DNA from: Hahella sp018986435
Lineage (GTDB): Bacteria; Pseudomonadota; Gammaproteobacteria; Pseudomonadales; Oleiphilaceae
Assembly (NCBI RefSeq): GCF_050749805.1
Contig: NZ_CP192738.1
Span: 1,984,001-2,048,000, forward strand
Direction: 5' to 3'
Length of the DNA stretch: 64,000 bases
A program made the translations under genes and the position numbers. The notes under the pieces are model-generated. The model was not told the DNA's origin, did not search any database, and was given only the letters and a program-made list of their open reading frames with translations. Each line of letters opens with the position of its first letter. Within the stretch, counting starts at the first letter, position 1. Positions 45,069-52,674 of the stretch are shown here, piece by piece.

Positions 45069-45412
45069 ACCCCGTAATCCTTCTCCATCACATCGACAAT
45101 CGCTTCGAAGAACTCAGCTTTCTGTTCGGCCAGACGCAGCTTCTCCTCAAGCTCCTTGATCCGCTGTTCCGGGGTTGGTGGGGACTTCGGCATGGTGGGA
45201 TTCCTGTTCACACGGTGGGAGGTGACGCCAGGACTCCAGTCCTGGCTGCCATATCGACGCAACCACGTTAGCACCGTCGAACGGCCTTGGATACCGTAGC
45301 GGGCCTGAGCCTGTTTATAAGTCAGCTCTCCGCCTTCGACCTGATCCACCACCGCCTGTTTAAAAGTCAGAGTGTAGTCCCGTTGTGTTCGCTTAACTCG
45401 CTGATTCATCAC
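45014..45412 (-). CDS. IS3-family transposase OrfA
   Basis: 132 residues. Helix-turn-helix of the transposase_8 type: RDYTLTFKQAVVDQVEGGELTYKQAQARYGIQ..., ending in a leucine-rich helix (PEQRIKELEEKLRLAEQKAEF) that mediates multimerisation. Near its end the mRNA reads A-AAA-AAG (plus-strand 45057-45063), a canonical -1 slippery heptamer in the right phase to enter orfB and make the OrfAB transposase. Intact. Confidence 0.88.
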   Translation of the reverse strand: MMNQRVKRTQRDYTLTFKQAVVDQVEGGELTYKQAQARYGIQGRSTVLTWLRRYGSQDWSPGVTSHRVNRNPTMPKSPPTPEQRIKELEEKLRLAEQKAEFFEAIVDVMEKDYGVCVKKRPGKSSRKNAEPD

Positions 45413-45473
45413 ATTCTCCCAAAGTTAGGGCTGGAATGTGTCAACTCTATTCAGGACGGGTCAGTCCAGGAAT

Positions 45474-45938
45474 CTATGCCTGCGCGATGGCCTGGGCGTC
45501 GCCAACGCTTTTCTCCACGCCGTTTTTGCCGTACAGCTGCATTTGCTGGGACTGGCCGCGGATGATCTGCATCATCTTGGTCGTGCGCTGCTGTGAGCGG
45601 GCGATAATGCGTCCGTTGACTTCATTCAGCTTGTGTATATTGGCGAGGCTGCTTTCGCACTGGCGGTAAAGCTTCATCACGGGAGGCGCTTTTTCCTTCA
45701 GCAGAGAGAGAAAGCGATCGATGGGCAGTCCGGTTTTGCTGACCCACTGCGTACGAGTGCGCGCATGGCTTTCGATTTGTTGCAGGAGGGGGAGTTTGCA
45801 TTCGATGATGCGCTGCAGCGTTTCAATATCGCTTTGCTCCAGAGAGTCGCGTTCCTGCTGCAGCACATCTTCAAGTTGGGAGAGAGTTTGTAGATCCTGT
45901 TTAAGCAGATCAATAAATACTTTCAGATCGGCGGACAT
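45474..45938 (-). CDS. flgN: Flagellar export chaperone FlgN
   Basis: 154 residues, all helical, with the FlgN pattern of a long N-terminal coiled coil (LLKQDLQTLSQLEDVLQQERDSLEQ) and a C-terminal segment ending NEVNGRIIARSQQRT. Chaperone for the hook-filament junction proteins FlgK and FlgL in the cytoplasm. Follows flgM by 18 bases. The IS3 element lies right after its stop. Confidence 0.88.
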   Translation of the reverse strand: MSADLKVFIDLLKQDLQTLSQLEDVLQQERDSLEQSDIETLQRIIECKLPLLQQIESHARTRTQWVSKTGLPIDRFLSLLKEKAPPVMKLYRQCESSLANIHKLNEVNGRIIARSQQRTTKMMQIIRGQSQQMQLYGKNGVEKSVGDAQAIAQA

Positions 45939-45956
45939 GATGCCCTCACAGTGTTA

Positions 45957-46271
45957 TCAGAAGTCTTGCTCAAAATTAAGCAATTTCTCTGCCACACTGC
46001 GTGAATTGATCTGATAGGATCCGTCGGCCAGCGCTTTTTTGATCTTTTCCACCCGTTCGCTATCCACGTCGGGCAGTTTCGCCAGTTGCTGTTCGACTTT
46101 CCTGATGTTCTGAGCCTGCGAACTGAGGACGACTTTATCCCCGGAATCTCCGCTTTTTTCGGGAGCCGCCGCATTTTTCCCGGCGTCTACATCGACTTTC
46201 TCAGTCTTCTGCAGGTTTTCCCGGGACTTGATATCGTTCACTGAAGGTGAACCGACACCCTTGATATTCAT
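45957..46271 (-). CDS. flgM: Anti-sigma-28 factor FlgM
   Basis: 104 residues. Disordered, charged N-terminus (needed for export through the flagellar apparatus) and the C-terminal sigma-binding helices DKVVLSSQAQNIRKVEQQLAKLP and RVEKIKKALADGSYQI. Inhibits FliA until the hook is complete. Preceded by a full sigma-28 promoter, so FlgM is made under the factor it inhibits, the usual feedback loop. Confidence 0.92.
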   Translation of the reverse strand: MNIKGVGSPSVNDIKSRENLQKTEKVDVDAGKNAAAPEKSGDSGDKVVLSSQAQNIRKVEQQLAKLPDVDSERVEKIKKALADGSYQINSRSVAEKLLNFEQDF

Positions 46272-46305
46272 GGCCTTACTCTCTTAAAAACTTTAATTAC
46301 CTAAC

Positions 46306-46332
46306 TTATCGGCTCAATGCAGGGAAACTTTA
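46306..46332 (-). promoter_or_regulatory. Sigma-28 (FliA) promoter of flgMN
   Basis: On the minus strand TAAA (46332-46329), exactly 15 bases, GCCGATAA (46313-46306): a perfect match to the FliA consensus. It lies 35 bases upstream of the flgM start codon and separates flgMN control from flgA. Confidence 0.9.
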
Positions 46333-46396
46333 GCGAGATTTTCAGAATTATTTTATGAATGTCGCCATTCTACCTGAAACAGCGCGACCTGTACGT

Positions 46397-47107
46397 TCAC
46401 AGGGGCGTTCTGACGTGGCCTGATCCTATGACTTCCGCCCGCACCATGCGGTTGCTGGAGCTGTTCTTCACCATGATCTGTTGACCGCGTCTGCCATCCG
46501 CCATGGCGACCCCCGGCATTTTCACGCTGAAGTGGGAAGTGGCCGCTTCTATCACCACCATGTCGCCCTTATTAATAAGTTTAGGCGCTTCCAGCATATT
46601 TGGATAGGGCGCGGAGCCTGCTGTGACAGGGCGTCGCGTGATCATGCCGACCACGTCTTCGGTATTTGTGTAGAAACCATAGCGTAAGTCGATGATATTC
46701 AACTCTTTGGTTTCCAGATCCTCTGGCGCCAGCGCGTAATCCCGCGGCACGCCGGATTTGATGGTCACGATTTGTCTGTACCGCTCCATTTGTACGGGCA
46801 CGTAGATCTGCCAGGGGCTTGGGGTGTCGCAGCTTACCTTTAGCGTCAGTCTTCCGCCGTTGGAGCTGGCTTCCTTGACGGCTGGCGTCTGTTCACAAGG
46901 GGAGAAGTTAAGGCGGGAGTCAGGTTCGGAGACTTCATAAACAACCCGTTCCTGGAGCTGTTCAGCCGCAGCTGCAGCGAATCGCATCATAAATTCTTCC
47001 ACAGCAACGGAAGTTTGTTGCCGCCAGACCGGAATGGAATTGCATAAGGCCGGGGCTGAAAAAACGAGAATGCCGATATACATCAAGCCGGTTATGCGTA
47101 TTTTCAT
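46397..47107 (-). CDS. flgA: Flagellar basal body P-ring assembly chaperone FlgA
   Basis: 236 residues. Signal peptide (MKIRITGLMYIGILVFSAPALC), then the FlgA/SAF region: NFSPCEQTP, VSCDTPSPWQIYVPV, and the C-terminal SAF-type half GDMVVIEAATSHFSVKMPGVAMADGRRGQQIMVKN-like stretch (residues about 185-220) ending R(A)EVIGSGHVR. Periplasmic chaperone for P-ring FlgI assembly. Divergent from cheV, convergent with nothing; flgM follows 125 bases downstream with its own promoter. Confidence 0.92.
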   Translation of the reverse strand: MKIRITGLMYIGILVFSAPALCNSIPVWRQQTSVAVEEFMMRFAAAAAEQLQERVVYEVSEPDSRLNFSPCEQTPAVKEASSNGGRLTLKVSCDTPSPWQIYVPVQMERYRQIVTIKSGVPRDYALAPEDLETKELNIIDLRYGFYTNTEDVVGMITRRPVTAGSAPYPNMLEAPKLINKGDMVVIEAATSHFSVKMPGVAMADGRRGQQIMVKNSSSNRMVRAEVIGSGHVRTPL

Positions 47108-47216
47108 TTTTTGTCCTATGCTTTACTTAGCTACCGGGTAGCCGCTTGCGCGTCGCCAATAAAATGACGGTGTGCGACAAGGCACGCAAAGTCTGTGCCG
47201 GGCTGGCGAGCTCATG

Positions 47217-47242
47217 CGGGGCGCCACCTCGTCAGCGCCCCG
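47217..47242 (+). other. GC-rich hairpin in the cheV leader
   Basis: CGGGGCGC (47217-47224) / GCGCCCCG (47235-47242), 10-base loop, 45 bases upstream of the cheV start. A possible leader structure in the flgA-cheV divergent region. Confidence 0.5.
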
Positions 47243-47286
47243 ATCCGATAGTTCGGTAATCTACAACAAACAGCGGAGCGCCCTTT

Positions 47287-48231
47287 ATGGCCGGGGTATT
47301 AGACAGCGTAAACCAACGTACTCAGTTAGTCGGACAGAACCGCCTGGAGTTGCTCCTGTTTCGGCTGCAGGGTGAGCAGATATACGGAATTAACGTTTTT
47401 AAGGTTAAGGAAGTTCTGCAATGCCCGAAGCTGACAATGATGCCTAAACGACATCCGGTGGTCAGGGGAGTGGCTCATATACGCGGTGAAACCATCCCTA
47501 TACTTGACATGGGAATGGCCACCGGGCAGATGCCCGTTCCTGAAAAAGACGTCAACAACTGCTTTGTCATCATCACGGAATACAACCGTAAGACCCAGGG
47601 CTTTCTGGTGTCCGGGGTGGAGCGTATCGTCAATATGAATTGGGAAGATATGCATCCGCCGCCAAAAGGCGCAGGCAAAGACAATTATTTGACGGCGGTG
47701 ACCCGCTTGGAAAACAAGCTGATTGAAGTCATTGATGTGGAGAAGATTCTCGCCGAGGTCTCTCCAACTCGGGATACCGTCGCGGATGAATTCATCGATA
47801 AGGAACTGGCCGCCAAGGCGATTGAGCATAAAGTGCTGGTGGTGGACGACTCCACTGTGGCGCGCCGCCAGATCGTACATTGTATGGATGCGGTGGGCGT
47901 TGAGGTCGTCACCAAAAATGACGGTCGCCAGGCCTTGGATTATCTTCGTTCGCTGGTCGCTGACGGCAGTCGCATTGACGATCATCTCAGTCTGATGATT
48001 TCAGACGTAGAGATGCCTGAAATGGATGGCTACACGCTGACGACCAACTGCAAAAATGATCCTTCATTGAAGGATTTGTACATCATGCTGCACACGTCTT
48101 TAAGCGGCGTTTTCAACAAGGCGATGGTGGCGAAAGTCGGCGCAGATGATTTCATGGCCAAGTTCAACCCCGATGAGCTGGCGCAGCGAGTGACATCTGT
48201 GCTGAAAACGATAGAAGAAAGAAGACAATAA
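47287..48231 (+). CDS. cheV: Chemotaxis coupling protein CheV
   Basis: 314 residues: N-terminal CheW-like domain (about 15-160, LLFRLQGEQIYGINVFKVKEV, IRGETIPILDM) and C-terminal receiver domain (about 178-310) with the acidic pocket VLVVDDS and phospho-acceptor D240 in MISDVEMPEMDGY. Couples receptors to CheA and is tuned by phosphorylation. Next to cheR, as in Pseudomonas, where the pair precedes flgBCDE. Confidence 0.93.
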   Translation: MAGVLDSVNQRTQLVGQNRLELLLFRLQGEQIYGINVFKVKEVLQCPKLTMMPKRHPVVRGVAHIRGETIPILDMGMATGQMPVPEKDVNNCFVIITEYNRKTQGFLVSGVERIVNMNWEDMHPPPKGAGKDNYLTAVTRLENKLIEVIDVEKILAEVSPTRDTVADEFIDKELAAKAIEHKVLVVDDSTVARRQIVHCMDAVGVEVVTKNDGRQALDYLRSLVADGSRIDDHLSLMISDVEMPEMDGYTLTTNCKNDPSLKDLYIMLHTSLSGVFNKAMVAKVGADDFMAKFNPDELAQRVTSVLKTIEERRQ

Positions 48232-48300
48232 CACCGGCTGGCGTAATTACCTTCAGCTGTCGACGCGCTTGGCGCATAACCGGTCAGGGCAGGATATTTT

Positions 48301-49125
48301 CTGGTTAATAACGCAGACTACGATAAGTTTCGGGATTTCCTCCAAAAAGCATGTGGCATTGTACTAGGCGATAACAAACAATACTTAGTGCAAAGCCGCC
48401 TGCGGCGAATTATGGCGGATGAAAAGATTGAGACCGTGGGCGAGCTGGTCGACAAAATGAGTCGATCCATGCGCTCACCTTTGCGGGAGGCGGTGGTCGA
48501 TGCGATGACCACCAACGAAACCCTTTGGTTCAGGGACGTTCATCCATTCCGAATTCTGGAAGAAAAAATACTCCCAGAGCTGAACGCCAACAAAGGCGTC
48601 ACACAGATTCGCGTTTGGTCGGCGGCTTGCTCAACAGGGCAGGAGCCGTATTCCATTTCCATGGTGACGGATGAATACCGTCGTAAAAACCTGGGCGGCA
48701 TGCGCGCTTCCCTCAGCATTGTGGCGACAGACCTGTCCGCCAGTGTGCTCAGCGCCGCGCGCAAGGGCGAATATGAAATGCTGGCCATTGGACGAGGGCT
48801 GTCCAAGGAGCGCATGACCAATTACTTCACCAAGACCCCCAACGGCTCCTGGAAAATCAAGCCGGAGGTTGCTCGTTGCGTGGAGTTTCGATCACTGAAC
48901 CTGCTGGACTCCTATTCATTACTAGGAAAGTTCGACGTGATTTTCTGTCGCAATGTGCTTATCTATTTCTCGGCGGAGCTGAAGAAGGACATTCTGTCCC
49001 GCATGCACTCCGCTCTGAAGCCGGGCGGCTATCTGATACTCGGCGCCTCGGAGTCCCTGGGGAATCTCCCGGATAAGTTCGAGATGGTGCACTGCAGCCC
49101 AGGCATCATTTATAGAGCGAAGTAG
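48301..49125 (+). CDS. cheR: Chemotaxis protein methyltransferase CheR, probable CTG start
   Basis: Methylates receptor glutamates with SAM. The first standard start codon in frame is a GTG at 48388, giving only 245 residues and cutting the N-terminal domain. Upstream the frame continues with clear CheR sequence (NADYDKFRDFLQKACGIVLG) back to a TAA at 48277, with no ATG, GTG or TTG. A CTG at 48301 has AGGA six bases upstream and gives the normal 274 residues. SAM-binding site: VWSAACSTGQEPYSI; later IFCRNVLIYFS. A frameshift or sequence error upstream is the alternative explanation. Confidence 0.85.
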   Translation: MVNNADYDKFRDFLQKACGIVLGDNKQYLVQSRLRRIMADEKIETVGELVDKMSRSMRSPLREAVVDAMTTNETLWFRDVHPFRILEEKILPELNANKGVTQIRVWSAACSTGQEPYSISMVTDEYRRKNLGGMRASLSIVATDLSASVLSAARKGEYEMLAIGRGLSKERMTNYFTKTPNGSWKIKPEVARCVEFRSLNLLDSYSLLGKFDVIFCRNVLIYFSAELKKDILSRMHSALKPGGYLILGASESLGNLPDKFEMVHCSPGIIYRAK

Positions 49126-49249
49126 ACCACCGCAAGCCTCAGTGAAATATTTGCGAGATAGGGAATATTAGAGGTTGCCTTTCGAGGGGCATTCGTATAC
49201 ATTAGCGCACCTCAAAACACGGGTTGCAATAATCCTGTTTTGGTTCTCT

Positions 49250-49340
49250 GGTGAGGTGTCCGAGCGGTTGAAGGAGCACGCCTGGAAAGCGTGTATACGG
49301 TCACCCCGTATCGAGGGTTCGAATCCCTCCCTCACCGCCA
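49250..49340 (+). tRNA. tRNA-Ser (anticodon GGA)
   Basis: Acceptor stem GGTGAGG (49250-49256) / CCTCACC (49330-49336), discriminator G and encoded CCA (49338-49340). Anticodon stem CACGC/GCGTG encloses CTGGAAA with anticodon GGA at 49284-49286, reading UCC/UCU. The long variable arm (TATACGG...CCGTAT) is the class II serine type; TTCGAAT is the T loop. Marks the left side of an accessory region. Confidence 0.97.
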
Positions 49341-49495
49341 TTGAATTCCCTTCCGAATAAATTCTCCCCCAATCTCAACAACTGTAATTGTTTATCTTCG
49401 CCTGCTTTGAGTTTTCACTTTCAGCCTTTGCTGTTGTTTTTATCGGTTGTCGTGACGCAGGCAAGGCGGATTTTGACTGTTTGATTTAAGGAATA

Positions 49496-49846
49496 ATGAA
49501 AGTACACGAAAGTTTTGACGCTTACCGCCAAAACCTCAATGTTATTGACCATTTGGACCGGTGGAAGCAAGAGCTATCCAAAAATATCGCTCTTAACCCT
49601 AAAGACGCCATTTCACATGGATTAATCAGTGAAATTGAGCTGGCGACGCTAAGGTTAAAATTGCTGTCCAAGACTGAAATATTCAGTGAAAGGGCGACCA
49701 TTCAAAGAATTCAGCCTTCGCGAGACAAGCTTAATTATCGCCTGATGTGCGAATGCGGCTACAAAAACCGCGAAAAGTGGCGTGACGCCAAAGATGGTGG
49801 AAAATTGATCGGCGTCGAGGAAGGGACTTACGTCATTAATCGGTAA
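49496..49846 (+). CDS. Hypothetical protein
   Basis: 116 residues, soluble, charged, no recognisable domain. AAGGAAT directly precedes the ATG with a short spacer. The C-terminal part has a CECGYKN motif (two cysteines), possibly one half of a metal site. AT-richer than the flagellar genes, first gene after tRNA-Ser, so probably part of acquired DNA. Function unknown. Confidence 0.6.
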   Translation: MKVHESFDAYRQNLNVIDHLDRWKQELSKNIALNPKDAISHGLISEIELATLRLKLLSKTEIFSERATIQRIQPSRDKLNYRLMCECGYKNREKWRDAKDGGKLIGVEEGTYVINR

Positions 49847-49901
49847 GTCCCGCCATATTTCCGGACTAGGAGGGGGCAAGCCAATAGTGCGTCAGGAAAA
49901 C

Positions 49902-50651
49902 TTAAAAGCCGTCGCTATTGCCTGAACTAAAGTTGGCGTAAAAGAACCCTGGCATGCTCGCATCGTCTGGCATGCCTAATCCTGAGGGGCCGGAAAATCC
50001 AACGCCTGATCCATTTGGACCCGTGAAGCTTGGGGCAGACCCCATTGGTGCGCCAAAGCTGGCGCCTGAACCTAACCCCAGAGTAAGAGGCGTTGTCGCA
50101 GGATTACTCGGCAGCTTTGCCGCTGCTCGAATCGATTCGACCTGGTCTGCCGTTTCGACGCCAAAGTTCCCCTTTAAGCTCAACGAGTTACACATTGCAT
50201 TGATGTCCGCGCCTGTCTGGGTCTTCATGTGTTTGGTCATCGCCCAGCCGGCGACGATGGTTCCTGTCCGGCCCTCTCCGTAGCCGCAATGCACGAGAGT
50301 GGCTCCTCTTTTCCTGTTTGCTTCAATGATTTCTGCTGCCTTTAGAAGTTGTGCAGGAGTGGCCGCTTTAAAGTCTGCGATTTTGAAATGGTAGTAAGAA
50401 ATTCCGTAAGTCTTCAAAAGCGTCTTTGAGTGCTCCTCTAATGCGTATTCGTTAGAGCTGATAATGCAAGTAATGCCTTTCTTCTTTAAGAAGTCGACTT
50501 GAACAAAGCTAAGCGTATGGGGTTGGTCATGCCCTGCATAATTTGGCTGAGATGAGCGCACCAGAACACCAGGCAGAACCCATTGAAAATTGCGGAATCC
50601 AAACTGCGCTGTGTGGCCGATACTTTGATAATTGTTTAAACCGTAAATCAT
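49902..50651 (-). CDS. Dual-specificity-type phosphatase with low-complexity tail
   Basis: 249 residues. Residues 25-170 form a cysteine-based phosphatase fold: active-site P-loop HCGYGEGRTG with C122 and R128 (Cx5R) and a candidate general acid D93 in FKIADFKA. No signal peptide or membrane segment. The last 60 residues are Gly/Ser/Pro/Phe-rich (GSGASFGAPMGSAPSFTGP), unusual for a housekeeping enzyme. GGAGA five bases before the ATG. First domain resembles eukaryote-like DSPs that bacteria use as regulators or delivered effectors; which applies here is not determinable. Converges on the 116-residue gene. Confidence 0.75.
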   Translation of the reverse strand: MIYGLNNYQSIGHTAQFGFRNFQWVLPGVLVRSSQPNYAGHDQPHTLSFVQVDFLKKKGITCIISSNEYALEEHSKTLLKTYGISYYHFKIADFKAATPAQLLKAAEIIEANRKRGATLVHCGYGEGRTGTIVAGWAMTKHMKTQTGADINAMCNSLSLKGNFGVETADQVESIRAAAKLPSNPATTPLTLGLGSGASFGAPMGSAPSFTGPNGSGVGFSGPSGLGMPDDASMPGFFYANFSSGNSDGF

Positions 50652-50921
50652 GATCGTCTCCTAAATGGGCTTTCGTGCATCAATCTTTGTTACTTTCAAA
50701 GACGACAACGAAGACGCATTTGGATGCGAGCTTCCTGATTTTTTTGATTACCGGGATTCAGATGACGTTCAATAATCCCGATGGAACAGAGTGTCTGAAA
50801 TTGCGCGTGGCTTGATTATGTCAAACGAAAGGAGGCAAAAAGACTGGTGCATGAACACAAAACGGCCTTGATGTTTTTGGTCATGGCGTTACTGAATTGA
50901 TGCGCTTATACGGTTACTGCG
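50652..50921. other. Gap between phosphatase and SUFU-like genes
   Basis: 270 bases, AT-rich. On the plus strand AGGAGG (50830-50835) precedes a 17-codon frame at 50847-50900 (GTG start, hydrophobic C-terminal half). Too short to call; otherwise nothing recognised. Confidence 0.3.
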
Positions 50922-51797
50922 TTATGCAACAGGCTCGCGACAATCTGGAGTTGTGTCATAGTAGCCTGCCTCAAAGATTTTTTGTGCTATGTGAAGTGGT
51001 CCTTCAGTTTTTGCTATGGCAAGTTCGCTGGGTGTGGCGCCCAAAAGCACGCGCCAATTACTCATATGATTTCCGACTGGAAACTCTTCGTTAATGGATA
51101 CGGGAGGAAGGACCAAAAAGCCGCCGTAGATGGTGTCTGGAATTCGCTCCTCATTGGTTTGAAGAAAGTCTCCGACCTCAAGGGTATCAAACTGATGTTC
51201 AAAATTAATCGCCCAGCCGACAAACTGCCTGATAAGTGGTGCAGAATCAGGGTCAGTGATCATCAAAAGCTCAAAGCAATTTTCGGAGTTTTGATCGCTG
51301 AAGCCAGATGTGACCAGGATGTCTAGCTCGTTTTCCTCGTCACAATAGCGAAGGACCCTGAGCGGCGAGTGCTCTGATTGCCAAATCACCTGTGGATCGT
51401 CATAGCCAAAAAGAGACCCATAAACAAAGTCTTCTCTGTCAGAGAGAGGGTAAGGGCCCAGTTCCGCCAGGCATTTCATCACAAGGCTGTCCACTCTTGG
51501 GTGAATATCATTTACCCCTTCTGAGCGAATGAGTTTGAGTTCACTCAGCCCGGTCCCACTTTCAAGCGAACTGAATAAGTCATCCAACTGCAAATAAGCC
51601 CAATAATCGACAGCATCAGTATCGCGATAATCGAGATAGTGCTTGATCTCTGGCTCATCCCCAAAACCCAGCACATATGCGTCCTTGTTATCGAATCGGA
51701 ACCCAATAGTTACGTCTTCGCTTGATACAAAGCTCATGAAAGGGGAGCGTTTAACCAAGTGAATAAGGGCTTCGGCAGTTTTGTAGTGTGCTGTCAT
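50922..51797 (-). CDS. SUFU-like domain protein, possible immunity protein
   Basis: 291 residues, acidic, soluble. AGGAGGT lies seven bases before the ATG. The C-terminal 190 residues show the bacterial suppressor-of-fused pattern: LMITDPDSAPLIRQFVGWAI, a GDF/IP segment, YGGFLVLPPVSI and a terminal TPSELAIAKTEG helix. Bacterial SUFU proteins are known as immunity proteins in polymorphic toxin systems. The N-terminal 100 residues are less clear (MTAHYKTAEALIHLVKRSP). No toxin gene is adjacent. Family call is by eye and moderate. Confidence 0.55.
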   Translation of the reverse strand: MTAHYKTAEALIHLVKRSPFMSFVSSEDVTIGFRFDNKDAYVLGFGDEPEIKHYLDYRDTDAVDYWAYLQLDDLFSSLESGTGLSELKLIRSEGVNDIHPRVDSLVMKCLAELGPYPLSDREDFVYGSLFGYDDPQVIWQSEHSPLRVLRYCDEENELDILVTSGFSDQNSENCFELLMITDPDSAPLIRQFVGWAINFEHQFDTLEVGDFLQTNEERIPDTIYGGFLVLPPVSINEEFPVGNHMSNWRVLLGATPSELAIAKTEGPLHIAQKIFEAGYYDTTPDCREPVA

Positions 51798-51885
51798 TAG
51801 CTTACCTCCTGCTTGTTACTTTTGACTTGGGGCGATCGAAGCATGGCTTGCTCATTACCGACATGCATAGGGAAGATAACCTGTG

Positions 51886-52167
51886 CTACTTTTGGCATAC
51901 ACTTTTGTAAGCTTCCTCAGCAGCTTGGTTTAAATACCATTCCCAGAACTCGCGACGCTTATTGTTGTTTGCGCCGGGATTTCCTGAGAAGCCTCCTGCG
52001 TAGGCTAGACTTGCGGAGAAGTCCGCACTCCAACCGTAAATTTCATCATCAATATCTTCTATCGCATCAGCATTTTCATTTTCCCAGATATCAGTGTCCA
52101 ATTGGCAAATTTGGAAAGCATTAATAATAGACCAGCCAGAAAGGGTCGCCAGACCAATGTCAGGATT
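51886..52167 (-). pseudogene. 5'-truncated immunity-protein-like remnant
   Basis: An open frame of about 94 codons without an ATG or GTG start: GLATLSGWSIINAF, DIDDEIYGWSADF, LAYAGGFSG and KRREFWEWYLNQA. This matches my memory of the C-terminal half of Imm5-like immunity proteins (about 150-200 residues when complete). It follows the TAG of the membrane protein in the same frame. A TTG at 52101 could start a 71-residue product but has no ribosome site. Probably a recombination remnant. Confidence 0.45.
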
Positions 52168-52674
52168 CTATCGACGTCTACTCTCATAACTGCCTCTCAC
52201 CAGCATGATGACTAATCTGGCGGTAATTGGATTGACTGCTATCGCTAGGCTAAACAGGCCATTGAGGCAATAGAGCAAAGTAAAGGAAGAATAAGAAATG
52301 CCAATGATGGAGTAGGATACGACTCCCAGGCGTGTGTAAAGTGGATGCGGTGTGTTTTTCCTGAAGGCAATGTTCTCCAAGATTGAAAAAATCAGTATTT
52401 CTATCGTCATTGCAGCTAAAAGGATAGCGAGCAGAAGAATGGGGAGGACCATCAGTAACAAGCCATCTGACCAAGTGGAGGGATCGCCAGGCGTCTCGTT
52501 GGAGGTCAGGTTGTCTAAAATGGCCCATGCGGTTAATGGAATAAGAAAGACGCCATAAAAGAGCCCTCGCATGCATTGTGAGAAGCTTGAGCTCTTCATA
52601 ACACTTTCTTCTGCGCTCTTAACCCCTTGGAATATTTTGCGAATCTGTTGTGTGATCCTGGCTAAATGAGTCAT
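52168..52674 (-). CDS. Small multi-pass membrane protein, unknown function
   Basis: 168 residues. Three or four hydrophobic segments: about 38-55 (LFYGVFLIPLTAWAI), 72-100 (LLLMVLPILLLAILLAAMTIEIL) and 118-150 (VVSYSIIGISYSSFTLLYCLNG). Soluble charged N-terminus. No family recognised. Upstream member of the minus-strand run with the Imm-like remnant and SUFU-like gene, so it may belong to the same acquired islet. 207 bases separate it from the yeiH-like gene. Confidence 0.6.
   Translation of the reverse strand: MTHLARITQQIRKIFQGVKSAEESVMKSSSFSQCMRGLFYGVFLIPLTAWAILDNLTSNETPGDPSTWSDGLLLMVLPILLLAILLAAMTIEILIFSILENIAFRKNTPHPLYTRLGVVSYSIIGISYSSFTLLYCLNGLFSLAIAVNPITARLVIMLVRGSYESRRR

Larger units (their letters stand above)
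44164..45457 (-). mobile_element. IS3-family insertion sequence, inactive copy
   Basis: About 1.3 kb with overlapping orfA and orfB on the minus strand. The ends share GTCCTGA-N5-GTTGACAC: left from 44164, right as the complement ending at 45457. The exact outer limits are uncertain by about 10 bases, and I see no convincing target duplication. It sits between convergent genes, just after a terminator and just before the flgN stop, so it probably disrupts no coding sequence, but it has replaced any original terminator of flgN. Confidence 0.85.

Noticed and set aside
44154..45463. Target-site duplication of the IS3 element
   Set aside because: Flanking triplets and quadruplets do not match for any plausible end position.
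47161..47286. Sigma-54 promoter upstream of cheV
   Set aside because: Candidate GG and GC elements are not at the required spacing (TGGC...ATGC is one base short; the GGCAC site lacks GC at -12).
49175..49360. 61-codon frame across tRNA-Ser
   Set aside because: Runs through the tRNA gene; an artefact.
50897..51094. 65-codon plus-strand frame antisense to the SUFU-like gene
   Set aside because: Shadow of a well-supported minus-strand gene; no coherent protein features.
51813..52124. 103-codon plus-strand frame
   Set aside because: Antisense to the Imm-like remnant, rich in His/Arg/Cys as is usual for shadow frames.
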